Assembly (NCBI GenBank): GCA_950295325.1 | Contig: OX485803.1 | Span: 31,126,001-31,190,000, forward strand | DNA from: Polytrichum commune | Lineage: Eukaryota; Streptophyta; Polytrichopsida; Polytrichales; Polytrichaceae | Length of the DNA stretch: 64,000 nucleotides | Direction: 5' to 3' | In this document: one piece after another, positions 47,801 to 58,443 of the stretch | Layout: every line of letters starts with the position of its first letter | Numbering within the stretch: position 1 is the stretch's first letter | Made by a program: the position numbers and the translations under genes | Notes under the pieces: model-generated | What the model saw: the letters and a program-made list of their open reading frames with translations, nothing else | Told to the model about the DNA's origin: nothing | Database searches by the model: none

Positions 47801-50800
47801 GACAAGAATCTGGCAAGCATTTGACAGTAGAGAGGAGCAACTCATGTTGGCCAAGGGACATATTTGTTCTGTACATTAATAGCAAACAAATTACACCAGG
47901 ACGTTTATGGTCTAAGTTTTCTTTTCGTCTTGTTCTAAGTCTAATCAAGTTGCATTACTGCTGTTTCTTCTTCTGATGAAACATTGTGACCTAAAAAGGT
48001 TAGTGTGAGCCAAACTATGTACTATGTGCACTAAATGGTGTATTAGCACAAGAAAAGGGGAAAAAAATATATGGATGAGAGGAACTCCTCATGTTGGCGA
48101 AGGGACAAGTTTATTCCTTATCATCAAACATATGGATGCTGGGACATTTGAGGGCTAAGTTTTTTCATAGACTCTCCTGTTCTACAAATGATTCAGGTTG
48201 CAATGCTCATGTTTCTTCTATTGATGGTGCATAGAACTTAACGACATTAAAATGCGGTGGGTTTGTCCTTGGAAGTAACAAATGGCCATGTTCTCCGTGA
48301 CGGGATGATTTTGGGGAGCCCTTAATGAACCTACATGAACAATGTTATCGATGGATGAGGAAAAACACCTCATGTTGGCCAGCTTAGGGGACAAGGTTTG
48401 TTCCACATCATCAAACATACGGATGCTAGGACGAAAACTAAGTGTTGAGCATTTCTATATGTTCTCCTGACATTCTGCCTCTAATCCAAGTTGGGATGTT
48501 GGCGTTTCTTGTGACGATGGTGCATCAGGTGACGACATTCAAATGTGGTGGGTTTGTCCTTGGAGTAACAGCTGGCCATGCTCTCGTGGACGGGTTAAGC
48601 ATTGGGGAGCTTTTAATAAACCTTCTGTCTCTTTCACTGGAAGGCCCCCTGGTCATCACCCCCCAATTTGACCGGACAATGTTAATAGCCAGGGAGACTC
48701 CCCAAGATTACCCTGACTATGCCGTTCACGCGGAGTTTTGGAACTTGGCAGGGGCGGAAGAGGATCAGGATCAGGATCGTATATGCGAACTAGACTATCA
48801 TCAGCTTAATATACCAGATCTGAATCCCTCAATGAACACAATGGTCAGTCAGTTCTTTTCATTTTCAGCAGGGGACCTGGTAGCCCTGCAGCATAGGGCT
48901 ACTGAAGGAGGGGTGGTTTCTATTGCTAGCCGGTTCGATGCCCTGACTTCTCACATCTGGAAAGCATACACGATGGCCAATGAGTCTGACCCAACACGGG
49001 TGAGCCGGCTTGTATTTGCTGTGGATTTCCGCAACCTAATAGAGCCGCCTCTTCCCAAGGGATTTGCAGGCAATGCCACTGTCTCTGCTTTTGCAAGGTA
49101 CTTGTATTGTTCCATACTCTTGTCTACTTTATAACCTTACTGCTGAATGAAGGTAGAAATGTGTTGATTTGGTGCTTACTCTCTCTGCACCTGCTTCTTG
49201 TGGGATATGGAACACACAATTAGTGCGAGAGGATTAGCGACTCTAAATTGTGCCCGCCATGTAGCCACTTACCTTATCATTTTTTGAGGTCATATGAGTA
49301 TCCTTTTCTTTCTTTCTTTTTGGAACACATGAGGCACTTGACCACCTGGCTAATTTTTTCGTCAAGTACAGAGACGATTTCACGGTTGGGATTTGAACTG
49401 CCAACCATTTCATTCGGTTTGGGCACCTCTTCACTGTCATTTGGTAGTTTAGGGTCATCTTAGACCTTCGTATGAGTATCTTATTCATTATCAAAGTGAA
49501 GATTCCCATGATCATAAGTGGTCATATAGGTCCCCTTAACCATGTTGACTGTTGAGCGTAGAATGGGTAGCATATTTTGAGCGTGTACTTCGATCTTTTT
49601 TTCTAATACGGGTCCTTTTGGTTCATGTTCTTGGACCCACACCTAACCACATACCACTCAAATGTAAGTGTTCTATGGATATGGCCACATGTTAGAGTGC
49701 AATTCTCGATTTCAAAGAGAACTCCGCAACATGTTCACTACACTTAATATACCAATTAGTGAGGGTGATACTAATTCAAGTCACATCCACAATCTAGCCA
49801 ATTCTCCAAGTTTCCAGGGGTTGAAGTTGCTACTAAGTGATACTAAATTCATGATGACAGTAAATTCTATGTCCATTTACCATAGATTTCATGAAAATTA
49901 GTGTGTGCTTGTGATTAGTGTGTGCCACATGCTTGTTAGTGAATAGTGCCAAGTGCCGGCACTTTTATGCCAAATGTTGAGATGAACAACGCTTCCTACA
50001 TCTTTCGGTGGCATGAATTCATAGCGTAAAGGAATTTAGTATCACCTTCACTAATTTCCCACCCTCAATAATTGGTATATTTAGTGTAGGTAATGTTATG
50101 TAAGTACTATGCTTAGACTAGTGATGTTTGTCATCACCTAGGTCCCTTGGTGTTGGATGCAAGGATCCTTGCCATGGGCTATAGTGGGTGTCTATCACTG
50201 AATGGTAGGGCGACACATGTTCATTACTAGACATAGTGGTGAGACCATGACAAGATGATCAATTATGATTGAGAATATTACAAGGATATTCAAATCTTTG
50301 ATAATTGAGTTGCATCGCTGGAAAATTGTCCTTCGTCGTTGAAAATTATAGAAATCTACTACAATGTTAGATTTGCATGTTTCTTCTAGTGATCCAAGAA
50401 CAATTGTTGAGGACTCATGGCTAGTGGTGGAATATGCCTTCTTGTATCCACTCAGGATTAAGCACTTGTATCTCTTCCTCTTTTAAACTGGTTGATATTC
50501 ATTTTCCAAACTTGGCAGTGCTACATGTCAAGAGATCCGAGAGAAGCCACTTTCATTCTGTGTGGAGCTGATCCAGAAGGCAAAGAAGAGGGTTACAAAC
50601 GACTATGTCAGGTTCGTAGTACATGCCAAATTTTCTAAATTTTACTCAATTTCTTCAATGTTGCTTCCCCATCACTAAACTCTTCTCTTTAGAGCACAGT
50701 ACATCAAAATCCAACACAAAGGGGTGCTAAATTGGGTATCATTGCTTTAGAGGGAAGCAGTGTTTGGGGTGAATTTTGGGCTTAATCGGTGAAGATCCTA

Positions 50801-51773
50801 GTGATTCTGAGTCTAACTGGCTACATGCATATGTTGTCATCTTTGCGTTTTTCTTTATTGATTTTTAGGTATATTCTACATACTCCATTGAAATGGTCAC
50901 TACAAGTCTGGAAGTCTTGAACTTCAACTGATTATTTCTCAAGCTCATTTAGTTCATCTGTAACTAGCAGTTGCTTCTCTGTGTTCATTGTAGGGGAGTG
51001 ATTGATTTATATCTCCCACATGTTCACTCTAAATGAGCACTATGATTATATGTGGTGCCATGATTAAAATTAATATGTTGTAACAATAGATAACATTTTA
51101 CATAAAAATAGTTGAAATTAAGATTCTTTTTTGTCAAAGATTATGAAGTATTGATAGGGGATTTCCTTATAGAGGAGTTGAACTTTATATCTTTGAAAGT
51201 TTCATATTTGAAGGGACCAAAGGCTTCAAAAAATGAATGAATACTTCTAAATTGATTGCAATGAGAACATGTGGGAACCTATATAATAATATTCATCGTT
51301 AGATTGGCGCTGTAAGTTTAGAAGTGCATGAATTGACAATGTGTGATCATGATCTTACTTTAGTAAAGTGTTTTGAAACTTGCAAGGTTTTGAGAGATTC
51401 TATATTATCCTTGATGTCAAATGTATTAACAATGCTATTCTTGATTTGCAGATATGAAATCGACTATCTCCAGAAAAATGTTGGTAAAAAGTCAATTGAA
51501 CCTGACCATATATCCCTCACAACTTGGGCCAAACTCCCCTTTCATTCCATTGAGTTCGATGGAAAATTGCCACTCTATGCTGGACCCACATTGAGGACTT
51601 GCCCCAAGGAGATTATTATCTTTCCTAGCTTTGAATCTAGTAATCCCAATGGCTTCAACCTTTTGCTCACAATGAATGTTGATGCCATGGGCAAGTTTCG
51701 GAAATATGTCAAAGTATTGGACTCAATGATCGAAACAAATTTACATCAATCCAATCCTGAGTCTAAACTGTAA
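44676..51773 (+). CDS. BAHD-family acyl-CoA-dependent acyltransferase, six-exon gene, possibly a pseudogene
   Basis: BAHD enzymes transfer an acyl group from acyl-CoA to an alcohol or amine in the cytosol. Predicted exons: 44676-44807, 46295-46572 (or 46577), about 46699-46763, 48529-49097, 50519-50611 and 51452-51773, giving roughly 485 residues against a usual 430-480. Exon 4 carries VTTFKCGGFVLG and the catalytic HALVDG. The C-terminal DFGWG motif reads EFDGK. The N-terminal LFLSNID and the PQFDRTML block recall the hydroxycinnamoyl/omega-hydroxyacid transferase clade (HHT/ASFT/FACT type); the substrate cannot be told. Exons 4-6 have clean splice sites and matching phases. The exon 2/3 join is uncertain and the donor after exon 3 is AT rather than GT. 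Many plant BAHD genes have none or one intron, so six exons is unusual. Confidence 0.8.
44822..45920 (+). repeat. Degenerate tandem array in intron 1 (five units of ~180-257 bp)
   Basis: Units start near 44822, 45036, 45281, 45538 and 45719 with CCCAGCTCACTTGTATTTCTG-type sequence. Each contains TTGAGCAATG-type, TTGTTATG(T/C)CAAGCAA-type and CACTTACATTTTCTCAAAT-type segments in the same order. The array starts 14 bp after the exon 1 donor and fills most of the 1.49-kb intron. It is non-coding. Confidence 0.85.
46295..46572 (+). CDS. BAHD acyltransferase exon 2
   Basis: Follows acceptor ATGCAG (ending 46294). Encodes VDVQACVDSVHIYAG, then DRIKKGLSKALVHYDIFAGRLR (the BAHD L..L...Y..AGRL block) and ALTLEDLGDLSTPKPFF. 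Two donors are possible: GT at 46573 (phase 2) or GT at 46578 (phase 1). Only the second joins in frame to the AG acceptor ending at 46698, at the cost of two extra residues. Confidence 0.78.
46699..46763 (+). CDS. BAHD acyltransferase exon 3 (short; damaged donor)
   Basis: The peptide FRQNFSEPARSG then TVEFLILTVQ fits the BAHD stretch between FR..L and the VTxFKCGG strand: the final Q is the residue that normally precedes VTxFxCGG. It should end at CAA 46761-46763, with exon 4 starting in phase 0. The next two bases are AT, not GT, so the donor is non-canonical, probably by a G to A change. The 5' boundary is also uncertain. Without splicing here the frame runs to a stop at 46797-46799. Confidence 0.5.
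46870..47306. repeat. Duplication and MITE-like inverted repeat in intron 3
   Basis: ACATAGGA(T/C)TCCATTAGAG followed by TT(G/A)TCATGCTTA occurs at 46873 and 46950 (direct duplication). GGTAGGGAGCTTCGCCCCAC at 46913 is mirrored by GTGGGGCGAAACTCCCTACC at 47278-47297, and a weaker copy (TTCGCCCCACTTTTGACA) lies near 47018. This suggests a ~400-bp TIR element (about 46908-47306) with an internal duplication of its left end. No clean target duplication was found. Confidence 0.55.
47738..48528 (+). repeat. Tandemly multiplied 3' part of intron 3 with a pseudo-exon
   Basis: Three related units precede exon 4. Markers: the CTCATGTTGGC(C/G)A motif near 47847, 48088 and 48370; CATCAAACATA(T/C)GGATGC in units 2 and 3; and the pre-acceptor tract with AAGTTG/AGGTTG near 47948, 48198 and 48489. 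Unit 2 continues into a decayed copy of the start of exon 4 (about 48234-48332), carrying TGCGGTGGGTTTGTCCTTGG and GGCCATGTTCTCCGTGACGG but with indels and a broken acceptor. Spacing is about 250 and 290 bp. Confidence 0.85.
48234..48332 (+). pseudogene. Pseudo-exon: decayed duplicate of the start of exon 4
   Basis: Aligns base for base with 48529-48630 apart from small indels. The HXXXD codons are recognisable (CAT GTT CTC CGT GAC, i.e. H-V-L-R-D) but out of frame with the preceding part, and the acceptor CATCAG has become CATAG. It cannot be used as a functional alternative exon as it stands. Confidence 0.8.
48529..49097 (+). CDS. BAHD acyltransferase exon 4 (catalytic HXXXD)
   Basis: Starts after acceptor CATCAG with GTG ACG ACA TTC (VTTFKCGGFVLG). 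The catalytic motif is HALVDG (His 48577-48579, Asp 48589-48591). Downstream are PQFDRTMLIARE, FFSFSAGDLVAL, RFDALTSHIWKAYTMA and LVFAVDFRNLIEPPLPKGFAGN, all at expected BAHD positions. It ends GCA AG at 49097 with donor GTACTT (phase 2). An acidic insert (GAEEDQDQDRICELD) lies near the middle. Confidence 0.92.
49303..49470 (-). mobile_element. tRNA-derived SINE in intron 4
   Basis: The 168-bp insert is flanked by perfect 10-bp duplications TATGAGTATC (49293-49302 and 49471-49480). On the minus strand it carries a good RNA polymerase III B box, GCAGTTCAAATCCCAACC, and ends in an A-rich tail with AAGAAAGAAAG repeats next to the left duplication. The A box is weak. Size, B box, A-rich tail and target duplication together identify a SINE; the family was not determined. 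It is in reverse orientation to the host gene. Confidence 0.82.
50519..50611 (+). CDS. BAHD acyltransferase exon 5
   Basis: Begins after TTGGCAG; its first base completes a Ser codon with the AG of exon 4, then ATCQEIREKPLSFCVELIQ and KAKKRVTNDYVR. This is the BAHD segment of the form C.EL...PL..AV.LI..A...V...Y. It ends TAT GTC AG with donor GTTCGT (phase 2). It has exactly 31 codons' worth of sequence. Confidence 0.9.
50905..51015 (+). repeat. Dispersed repeat A, copy in intron 5
   Basis: AGTCTTGAACTTCAACTG, TATTTCTCAAGCTC and TTCATCTGTAACTAGCAG match 62318-62390 and the split copy around 43440/44343. Confidence 0.65.
51452..51773 (+). CDS. BAHD acyltransferase exon 6 (C-terminal domain, altered DFGWG)
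   Basis: Starts after TTTGCAG; its first A completes Arg, then YEIDYLQKNVG, SLTTWAKLPFHSIEF, DGKLPLYAGP and a C-terminal part with NGFNLLLTMNVDAM. Alignment to the BAHD W..L.F...DFGWG.P...GP block puts EFDGK where DFGWG should be, while WAKLPFHS and the AGP end are conserved. It ends at TAA 51771-51773. An AATAAA at 51936-51941 is a candidate polyadenylation signal. Confidence 0.92.
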
Positions 51774-51935
51774 AACTCATCGGGATTAGTAGATTCAAAG
51801 CTAGGAAATAATATAATGTCCCTGGGACAAGTCCTCAATGTGAGTCCAACATAATAATGTCATGACGAGTACAATTCGACGTTGTAGTTTGGTCCGATGC
51901 ATCCAATTTGTGTAAGGACTCTTTACCAAAAGTGA

Positions 51936-51941
51936 ATAAAG
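51936..51941 (+). terminator. Candidate polyadenylation signal of the acyltransferase gene
   Basis: AATAAA lies 163 bp after the stop codon. Positional inference only. Confidence 0.4.
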
Positions 51942-53600
51942 ATTAGGGCTTAGGATTCATGACAGCATGGCAGCTAAGGAGATTCAATCATGTCCATTCC
52001 AACCAATTTGGAACATCTCAAATTATTCGAACTTGAAGATAGGTTGCTCTTCACAGGCTACAGATGGCTCCCAATGACAAAGTCTTTCAAGTCACAACAA
52101 CCATTTTACATGCCAAGTTATCACTTGAGATTTGTACTATGGGCAAATTTAGAGATTACATGAATTCAAGGGAATGATTGGACCTTTAACACATGTAGAT
52201 AGGTAGAAGAGAAAATAGAAGAGGATGTAAGGTTTTAGGGTTTTAGCATTCATTCTTAGACTTTGGTAGGCAAGCTTGATGCTGTCATGTTTCTGAGATA
52301 TTAACAGTCAATCCTCGAGTGCCAAGGGGGTTTTTGGCAAAAACTAGATTGGTTACAGAAATAAAGCTACTTGTGAAAGAGATATGTTTCTACAAGAAAG
52401 TTGTGACTAAAGGACTAGACTTAGAGATTTTCAAAAGCTTCAGGACTTGGGAGAGTTACCAGAACTTTTGGCCATGGATTCTCATTGAGAGAGTAAATGG
52501 ATCATCAAACATAATAGGGCACCTCGGAGCATCGAACTTTCATTCTTGTGGGTCTAACTGTGAGAATCACAACAGAATTTGTTTAACCCTCATCATATTC
52601 ATATTGCTATGCTCTCTATCCTACAGAAGACATCATTGTCATTTCACACTATATGTTCACAATCCATCAATACACAACTATATTTATTCATTAAATCATA
52701 TCTCTAGGAATTCCTCTTCTCGGCCCTAATATTGCCACAAGCAAAATTGTCTCCAAAGTCACGGCATCAAACTACACCACCAAATTTCCTCCCGTCAAAT
52801 GCCAACCCCATAATCTCAACCAAATCTCTACCACCGGCCATCAACAAGGATCTAAAAGGTTGTCCATCCTATTAAACCGGAAAGAAGCTCCTCAAGCTCC
52901 TCAAGCTCCTCAAGCTACTCAACAATATTCCTCACATTCACTATGAAATACATAGTCCCCAATCGCTTCTATACCTAACCCTAACTGAACAATAGATCCA
53001 AATCATATCGGTGGTCCCACATCAAACTCCACAATGAAGCCCACCTCTTACAAATGTAACCTACACAAGCTACCACCAAGATCAGCAACACCGGACCTAA
53101 CACAACAAAAAATTCCCTCATCTCAAGTAAGAAATCCTAAAGCTACATAAAAAAGAAGGAAAACACCAATCGATACAAACAAAATCAACCCCGTAACCTA
53201 GCACATGAGCCTCCTCACTCCTACCAAAAAAACACCTCACACTTTACCAAGACACTAATTCGGATCACACACCTCCAAATCACCTCATAGCACAACAAGG
53301 CATCCCCAAAACTGAAAAAGAAAAAGAAAAAGAACCAAATAAACAACAATAATTTAGTGCAAACATTGTACAACCTATGGTTTGAACTAAGAAGTATGGA
53401 GTTGTAGTAACTAACCACAACTATCAACGTCTTAAGAGTATTCAACAGCAAATCGACTTCAAACTACCAACAACGAGAGAAGAGTAATCCAATTGGCAGA
53501 AAATACCCCCTCTACCCTCTCCCATAAAAGTCCAAGAATGGGAGGCGCAAGCCATACCCATAGTGCGAAGAGGAGAAAGGCAGGAGGAGATGAATATACG
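51942..53600. other. Non-coding region downstream of the acyltransferase
   Basis: The ORF at 52319-52729 (136 codons) has no recognisable domain. A (GCTCCTCAA)n short tandem repeat lies at about 52887-52920. 52730-53200 is rich in A and C with no coding signature. Confidence 0.4.
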
Positions 53601-55870
53601 GCATCATCACACTCCAAAAGCAACATGGAAGGCTTATAAAGGCGGATGTGCCACAAGGTAGCATTGAAATTGTTGCACAAATGTGGTATAGATATCCCAC
53701 CCATGAAGCCATGGCTACTCAACAAGGCAAACCAATTTTGAATGAGACCTAATCACATGAGGAATTCTTCAAAATGGGGACACCACTTACCAAAATCAAA
53801 GAATTTCGATCTCTCTGGCAAGCATTCCTAAGGGCACACCAACGTCTTTACCCACATGAAAGGCTGGATGATGTCCCAGGGTAACACCTTCATTTCACAC
53901 AACTTCCGAGACTTGAAAAGATGGAACAAGACACCTGGGTTATCCAACGGTTTTCACATCATAATTTGCTTTGACATTGGATTTAAGCATAAGCAAAGGA
54001 GAGGCCCAAAGTGCGCACCTCGACTGTCTGCACCAAATGTACATACTTCTAAGTATAGACTACTCAAGCCCAATTGATACTAATTTGAACCAAATCATCA
54101 AGAATGGGACGGGCTCTCTCAAGCTGCACCTCAAGCACCCACTTAGAGATAGCTTAACATTATTGAAAAGAGAACATGCATTTGTGATGGAACTTGAAGA
54201 GGGTGAGCGGATAATCGGTAAAGTTGAAAAGGGCTTTGAATTAGCCACAAAGGCACGAAACCTTCGACTCCACATTAAAGGTGATACACTACGTGACCAC
54301 ACCACACATAACATCTTCAAAACACTATTACACAAAAGTTACTACAAAGGCCAACAACTTGGGTTCTTGACTTTGACGAGTCTGGAAGTACCAAGGACTA
54401 TGCATTTCTTACTTTAGCCACTGAGGAAGCGAGAGACTCAATCCTAGAGCACAACCTAGTTTTTTAAACCATGAGAAAGTCAAGGTTAGTATAACACATG
54501 ACCGAGATGCCGGCAACCCATCCGAGCTACACACTAGCACAAACTTAGTTGTCAACAACCTCCCTCAAAAGGAGTCACAATCTATCATAGTGAAAACCAT
54601 CAAGAGGCTATTAAGCAAAGACCACATCGTTGGAGTGAGCTTCACACACACTCCCAAGTACAAAGAAGATAGACAAGCCAAATAGTAACACAACAATGTC
54701 TCAATAGTGTGGTTTACATTGAGTGCTTAAACAAATCTGCCTAAATCCTCGGAAGGCATGTCAACTTCATATGTCACAACTAAAGCATTGGAAGCTCGGA
54801 GCCAAACCAAACTGCCATCCATTTAGCCCAAGCCCCAACCTAAGAGGCGATTGCACAAAAAATTCAAGCAATATATAACCCCGCATTACCAACCTATCAA
54901 TCACCAAGAAGAACTTCAACCACACAATGCAAACTTGAGAGGAAAGTTTGATGAAAAATTTGCCACGATCTTGGGCTTGAGGATGGAGTTGCAAACCCCC
55001 CCCCCCCTCCCCAACCAAGATTGTGGGTCACACCTATGTTCCATCCATTCTTCCCTTGCAACAAGAAGTATGTACATGTTCGTGGTGTGGACACATTGCC
55101 GTCCAGAGACTTTGCCCCCAATTAACTGAGATTGAACAAGAGCCTTTGCATGGACCAACCCCCTTCCAACATCCCCGTAGTTTCCAACATCCTTGCAATT
55201 CCCAAAGTCCCCATCGTTCTCAAGGTTCTTGTCATCCCCGTCAATGTCCCAATTGTACCACCCCTTGCCCATGCTTGGCGCCACCTTCTTGTACACCAAC
55301 AACCCCCCCCCCCCCCTCACAAAAAGCAAAGGTTGGCAAACTTTCCCTTAATTTGCAAACTTTTCCCTTGTTTGTGTCCATATGTTGCATTGTTTGCCAT
55401 GTTCTTTACAAACACCCATTCCAAATCTCTCCTCATTTCTTACCTACTCCATCAATCGTGTGATCCTATGTCTCTAGGTCGTTCCGCTCTCGAATGAGGA
55501 CCATCTGTCCCCGACCTCTTTGTTGGGTAGGCACACCCTCAAGGCCACTTTGGGTGAGCCAGATCATTGTTTGACGCTCCGGAGAAGTGCAAGACATTCA
55601 GTTTCGCAGACGCCATTGTATTCCATATATAATTCTTCATCTTATAATTTGGGAGCATGTTGCCAAACATGGGTAGTTGATTCATTGTCCACTCTCATAA
55701 AAAACATAGGTTATAGCCGCAGGCCCAAAATTTTCAAGGCTGTGGAGGTGATGAGAGCGAAAGAAAAAGAGGCTGCTAAGTAGGCCATAGCCAAAGATAA
55801 AGAAGCAACATTGAAGGCCATCAAAAAATTAAGAGATCCAAGGTCAATTGACATTCTAAATGTGTAGGGC
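53600..55870 (+). pseudogene. Decayed retroelement-like coding region with a zinc-knuckle remnant
   Basis: Several plus-strand frames look like parts of one former ORF: FRSLWQAFLRAHQRLYPHER (about 53805-53865), LEEGERIIGKVEKGFELATK (about 54190), NLVVNNLPQKESQSIIVKTI followed by SFTHTPKYKEDRQAK (about 54543-54680), and CTCSWCGHIAVQRLCPQ (about 55075-55125). The last resembles a CCHC knuckle with residues missing. A last part, RRSAR then KAVEVMRAKEKEAAK and, after a stop, KLRDPRSIDILNV, ends near 55867. The βαβ-like segment plus knuckle suggests a gag or LINE ORF1-type RNA-binding protein. No reverse transcriptase is seen. Poly-C runs lie at 54996-55007 and 55303-55316. Confidence 0.35.
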
Positions 55871-57453
55871 ATGCTAGTTCTATGATTGTAGGTCATGTTT
55901 GGATATCTATTGTATTTGGAGGACCAACTCCTCGACGTACCAATGAGTGTTTTCCTTATAATATGTATTTCAATGCCATTTAATACATGCAATTGCTAAT
56001 CATTTCCCACAATTTGCCTTCAATGTGTCATAACTTATTCTATTTTATGCAAAAGGTTTGATATCTAATTTAATTTCTTATTGTGATGATATGTATTTAT
56101 GCCAAATTGGTTAGTGCCACCCATTCAAGTTGTTTTATTTCATCTAAATTCAGTCACATTGATTTTTATTGTTTATCTTATACTTAATTTGAAAGCCACA
56201 TCCTGAAATAGTCTCCAAATCATGAAAAAAAAATCTCCGATTACATAATATAGTGTTTTTTGTACATGAGATAAACTTGTATGCAGAGGTCGAGAAGGCA
56301 AGATGTCACCTCAAAAAAAGAATGTCACTATCCAAAAGGCAACACAAGCCAAAAACTAGATTCAAACACCCCTTGGACTATTCCATCATTGATTTTTCAC
56401 ATACTAACTTCGACAGTCAAAACACTCTCACATTCTATAAGAATAAACATCAGTGCCCTCATTACTACCCTATTCAATCCATAAGAGTGAGTTGAGGAAA
56501 GCCCTAATTGTGAAAATTGTTAGAAATTCAACTTTGCTCAACAAATGATCCTTTAGAAGTTAAGCACAATTTTCAAAGATTTCACTTATTGGAGGATCAA
56601 AAGCAACTTATTTCATTTCTTACTGTATGGATGTGATTCTTTAATGGTGCCATACCAATCATCTTTAGTGATAATTGTCAAGAACCCTGAGAGATGTTAT
56701 TTCATAAAACATCTTGAAATTTATATTCTTATTTGTGTTCTTGGACTTAAAGTATAATTAATCTTTACATATGGAGCACATGATATTTCCTAACTAGGAT
56801 CTAATACCTTGATCTGGATGCTAACTTTGGTGTAATACCTTGATCTTCAAAGATTGGAGCACTTCTAGCATATGGATTCTACGCAAACGTCCCACGTTAA
56901 TGAAAGAACAATACAAATTCATCACTATGCTAGATTTGCAAGTTTTCTAATGACATAGGACAAGTTTCTAGTGATGCAAGTCAATTATCTAATAAGACTC
57001 ATATGCTTGTAGTGAAGTCATTCTCCTTCTTGCACATGTGTATTACAAAACATGACTCAACACTTCGTGCTCGTTTTGTGGGCCCTCAGAATATAATAGT
57101 GGGATGCTCAAAAATTTGCGTAGGGAGACTCAAATTCAATGAACTCCCAGCATCCCACTGTTATATTCCAAGCACCCACATTAATGAGTAATGTTATGAA
57201 AGTGGTTGTCCAAATGAGTTGCATATATTATAATGAACTCAAGTGCAGTTGATTGACTTGGAGTCTCAGGCCGGCCAAGTAAAAGGATTACTTGCTGGCA
57301 GTTTATGAAATTTCCTAAGCTACTTGTGGAGACTCAAATTTTCAATGCAATGTTGGACAGAAGACCATGGAAATATCAAAATTGTTTGGCAAGAATTTCT
57401 CCACATTCACTGCACCCACTAACTTTTCATATTTTTAGTTTTCATACATCTTA
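55871..57453. other. AT-rich non-coding region
   Basis: No gene is supportable. A short hairpin of about 90 bp occurs at 57085-57172 (AATATAATAGTGGGATGC against GCATCCCACTGTTATATT), possibly a very small foldback element. Confidence 0.4.
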
Positions 57454-58443
57454 GGGCCGCTTTCCACCATGGACCATGAAGTCGGACCATGGAAGATGGC
57501 ATTTTTCCATGGTCCGACTTCATGGTCTAACTTCCATGGTCTAATTTCTTAAAAAATCAATTTACAAAGCCTTTGGGTCCCTCACTAGGTGTAAACCGTA
57601 TGTGGACCAAGAGGAATGACCATGCACTAAAAAACAAATGTGCTGATTTTTTAATGTATGCCCAAAAAGGACAATTTTGAAATAAATCAAGTTTGATCAT
57701 TCTCTTGTTTTCTCTTGTCTTCATCTTCTCTTCCCCAAATATATTTCATTAAAATATTATAATAACAATGTTTCTCTCCCATGGGTCCCTCACTTTTTCT
57801 ACCAGAGCACCTCTTTTGCCTCTCCCACCACAAAACCCGTTGGACCATGTCAATGGATAATGTAGGCCTTAACATATGTCTTTTGGGGACCTCGAACTCC
57901 ATGGTCACTCTGACATTTCTTCCTTGGTGTAAACCAGAGCCCTACATCGGGCACCCATACCCATGCCCATGCCCATACCCACCCATGCCCATGGGTTTTG
58001 GGTGGGCATGGGTGCAATATTATTGTTCATGGGCGGGCATGGGTGGGCATGGCTGCACTATTATTGTTCATGGGCGGGCATGGGCGGGCATGGGTGGGCA
58101 TGGGTGGGGCATAATTACACAATTACACAATTACACATTACACATTACATAATTTTTGAATACATGGGCGCAATTTGAATAGCATGGGTGGGCATGGGTG
58201 GGCACATGTCATGCTATGTGTGGGCATGGGTGGGCATGGGTGCGCACATGTCATGCCATGGGTGGGCATGGGTGGGCATAGATCGTTGCTGATGGGCATA
58301 GTCTGGGTATGGGTGCAATTAGAAAGGAAAATGTTGGGCTCTGGTGTAAACCGAAGTGGTCCCAGAACAAGTTCAACAACCAATCAGACATAAATTTCAC
58401 AGGGCCTTGGGACGACTTCATGGTCTATGGTGTAAACAACCCC
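57454..58443. mobile_element. TIR element of ~990 bp containing a minisatellite
   Basis: The left end reads GGGCCGCTTTCCACCATGG then ACCATGAAGTCG. The right end in reverse complement reads GGGGTTGTTTACACCATAG then ACCATGAAGTCG. Outside lie TTA (57451-57453) and GTA (58444-58446), an imperfect 3-bp duplication. The left terminus resembles that of the element at 31158-33103. No transposase. Next to the left end, CCATGGTCCGACTTCATGG-type repeats form a local hairpin. Probably a PIF/Harbinger-derived non-autonomous element. Confidence 0.65.
57955..58320 (+). repeat. Decamer minisatellite GGGCATGGGT
   Basis: About 20 copies of GGGCATGGGT/GGGCATGGGC, with variants such as GCCCATGCCC at the left, are interspersed with TGTCATGCTATG-type spacers and an ACACATTAC run (58118-58148). 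ORFs on both strands across it (GMGGHGWAW-type peptides) are products of the repeat. Confidence 0.85.

Noticed and set aside
48442-48528. Upstream extension of the exon 4 reading frame as normal coding sequence
   Set aside because: It is the pyrimidine-rich intron end; the same tract occurs in the duplicated units and lacks BAHD residues, although cryptic use of the AG at 48490 remains possible.
57781-58393. ORFs encoding Gly/His/Trp-rich repeat peptides
   Set aside because: They are translations of the GGGCATGGGT minisatellite on both strands.
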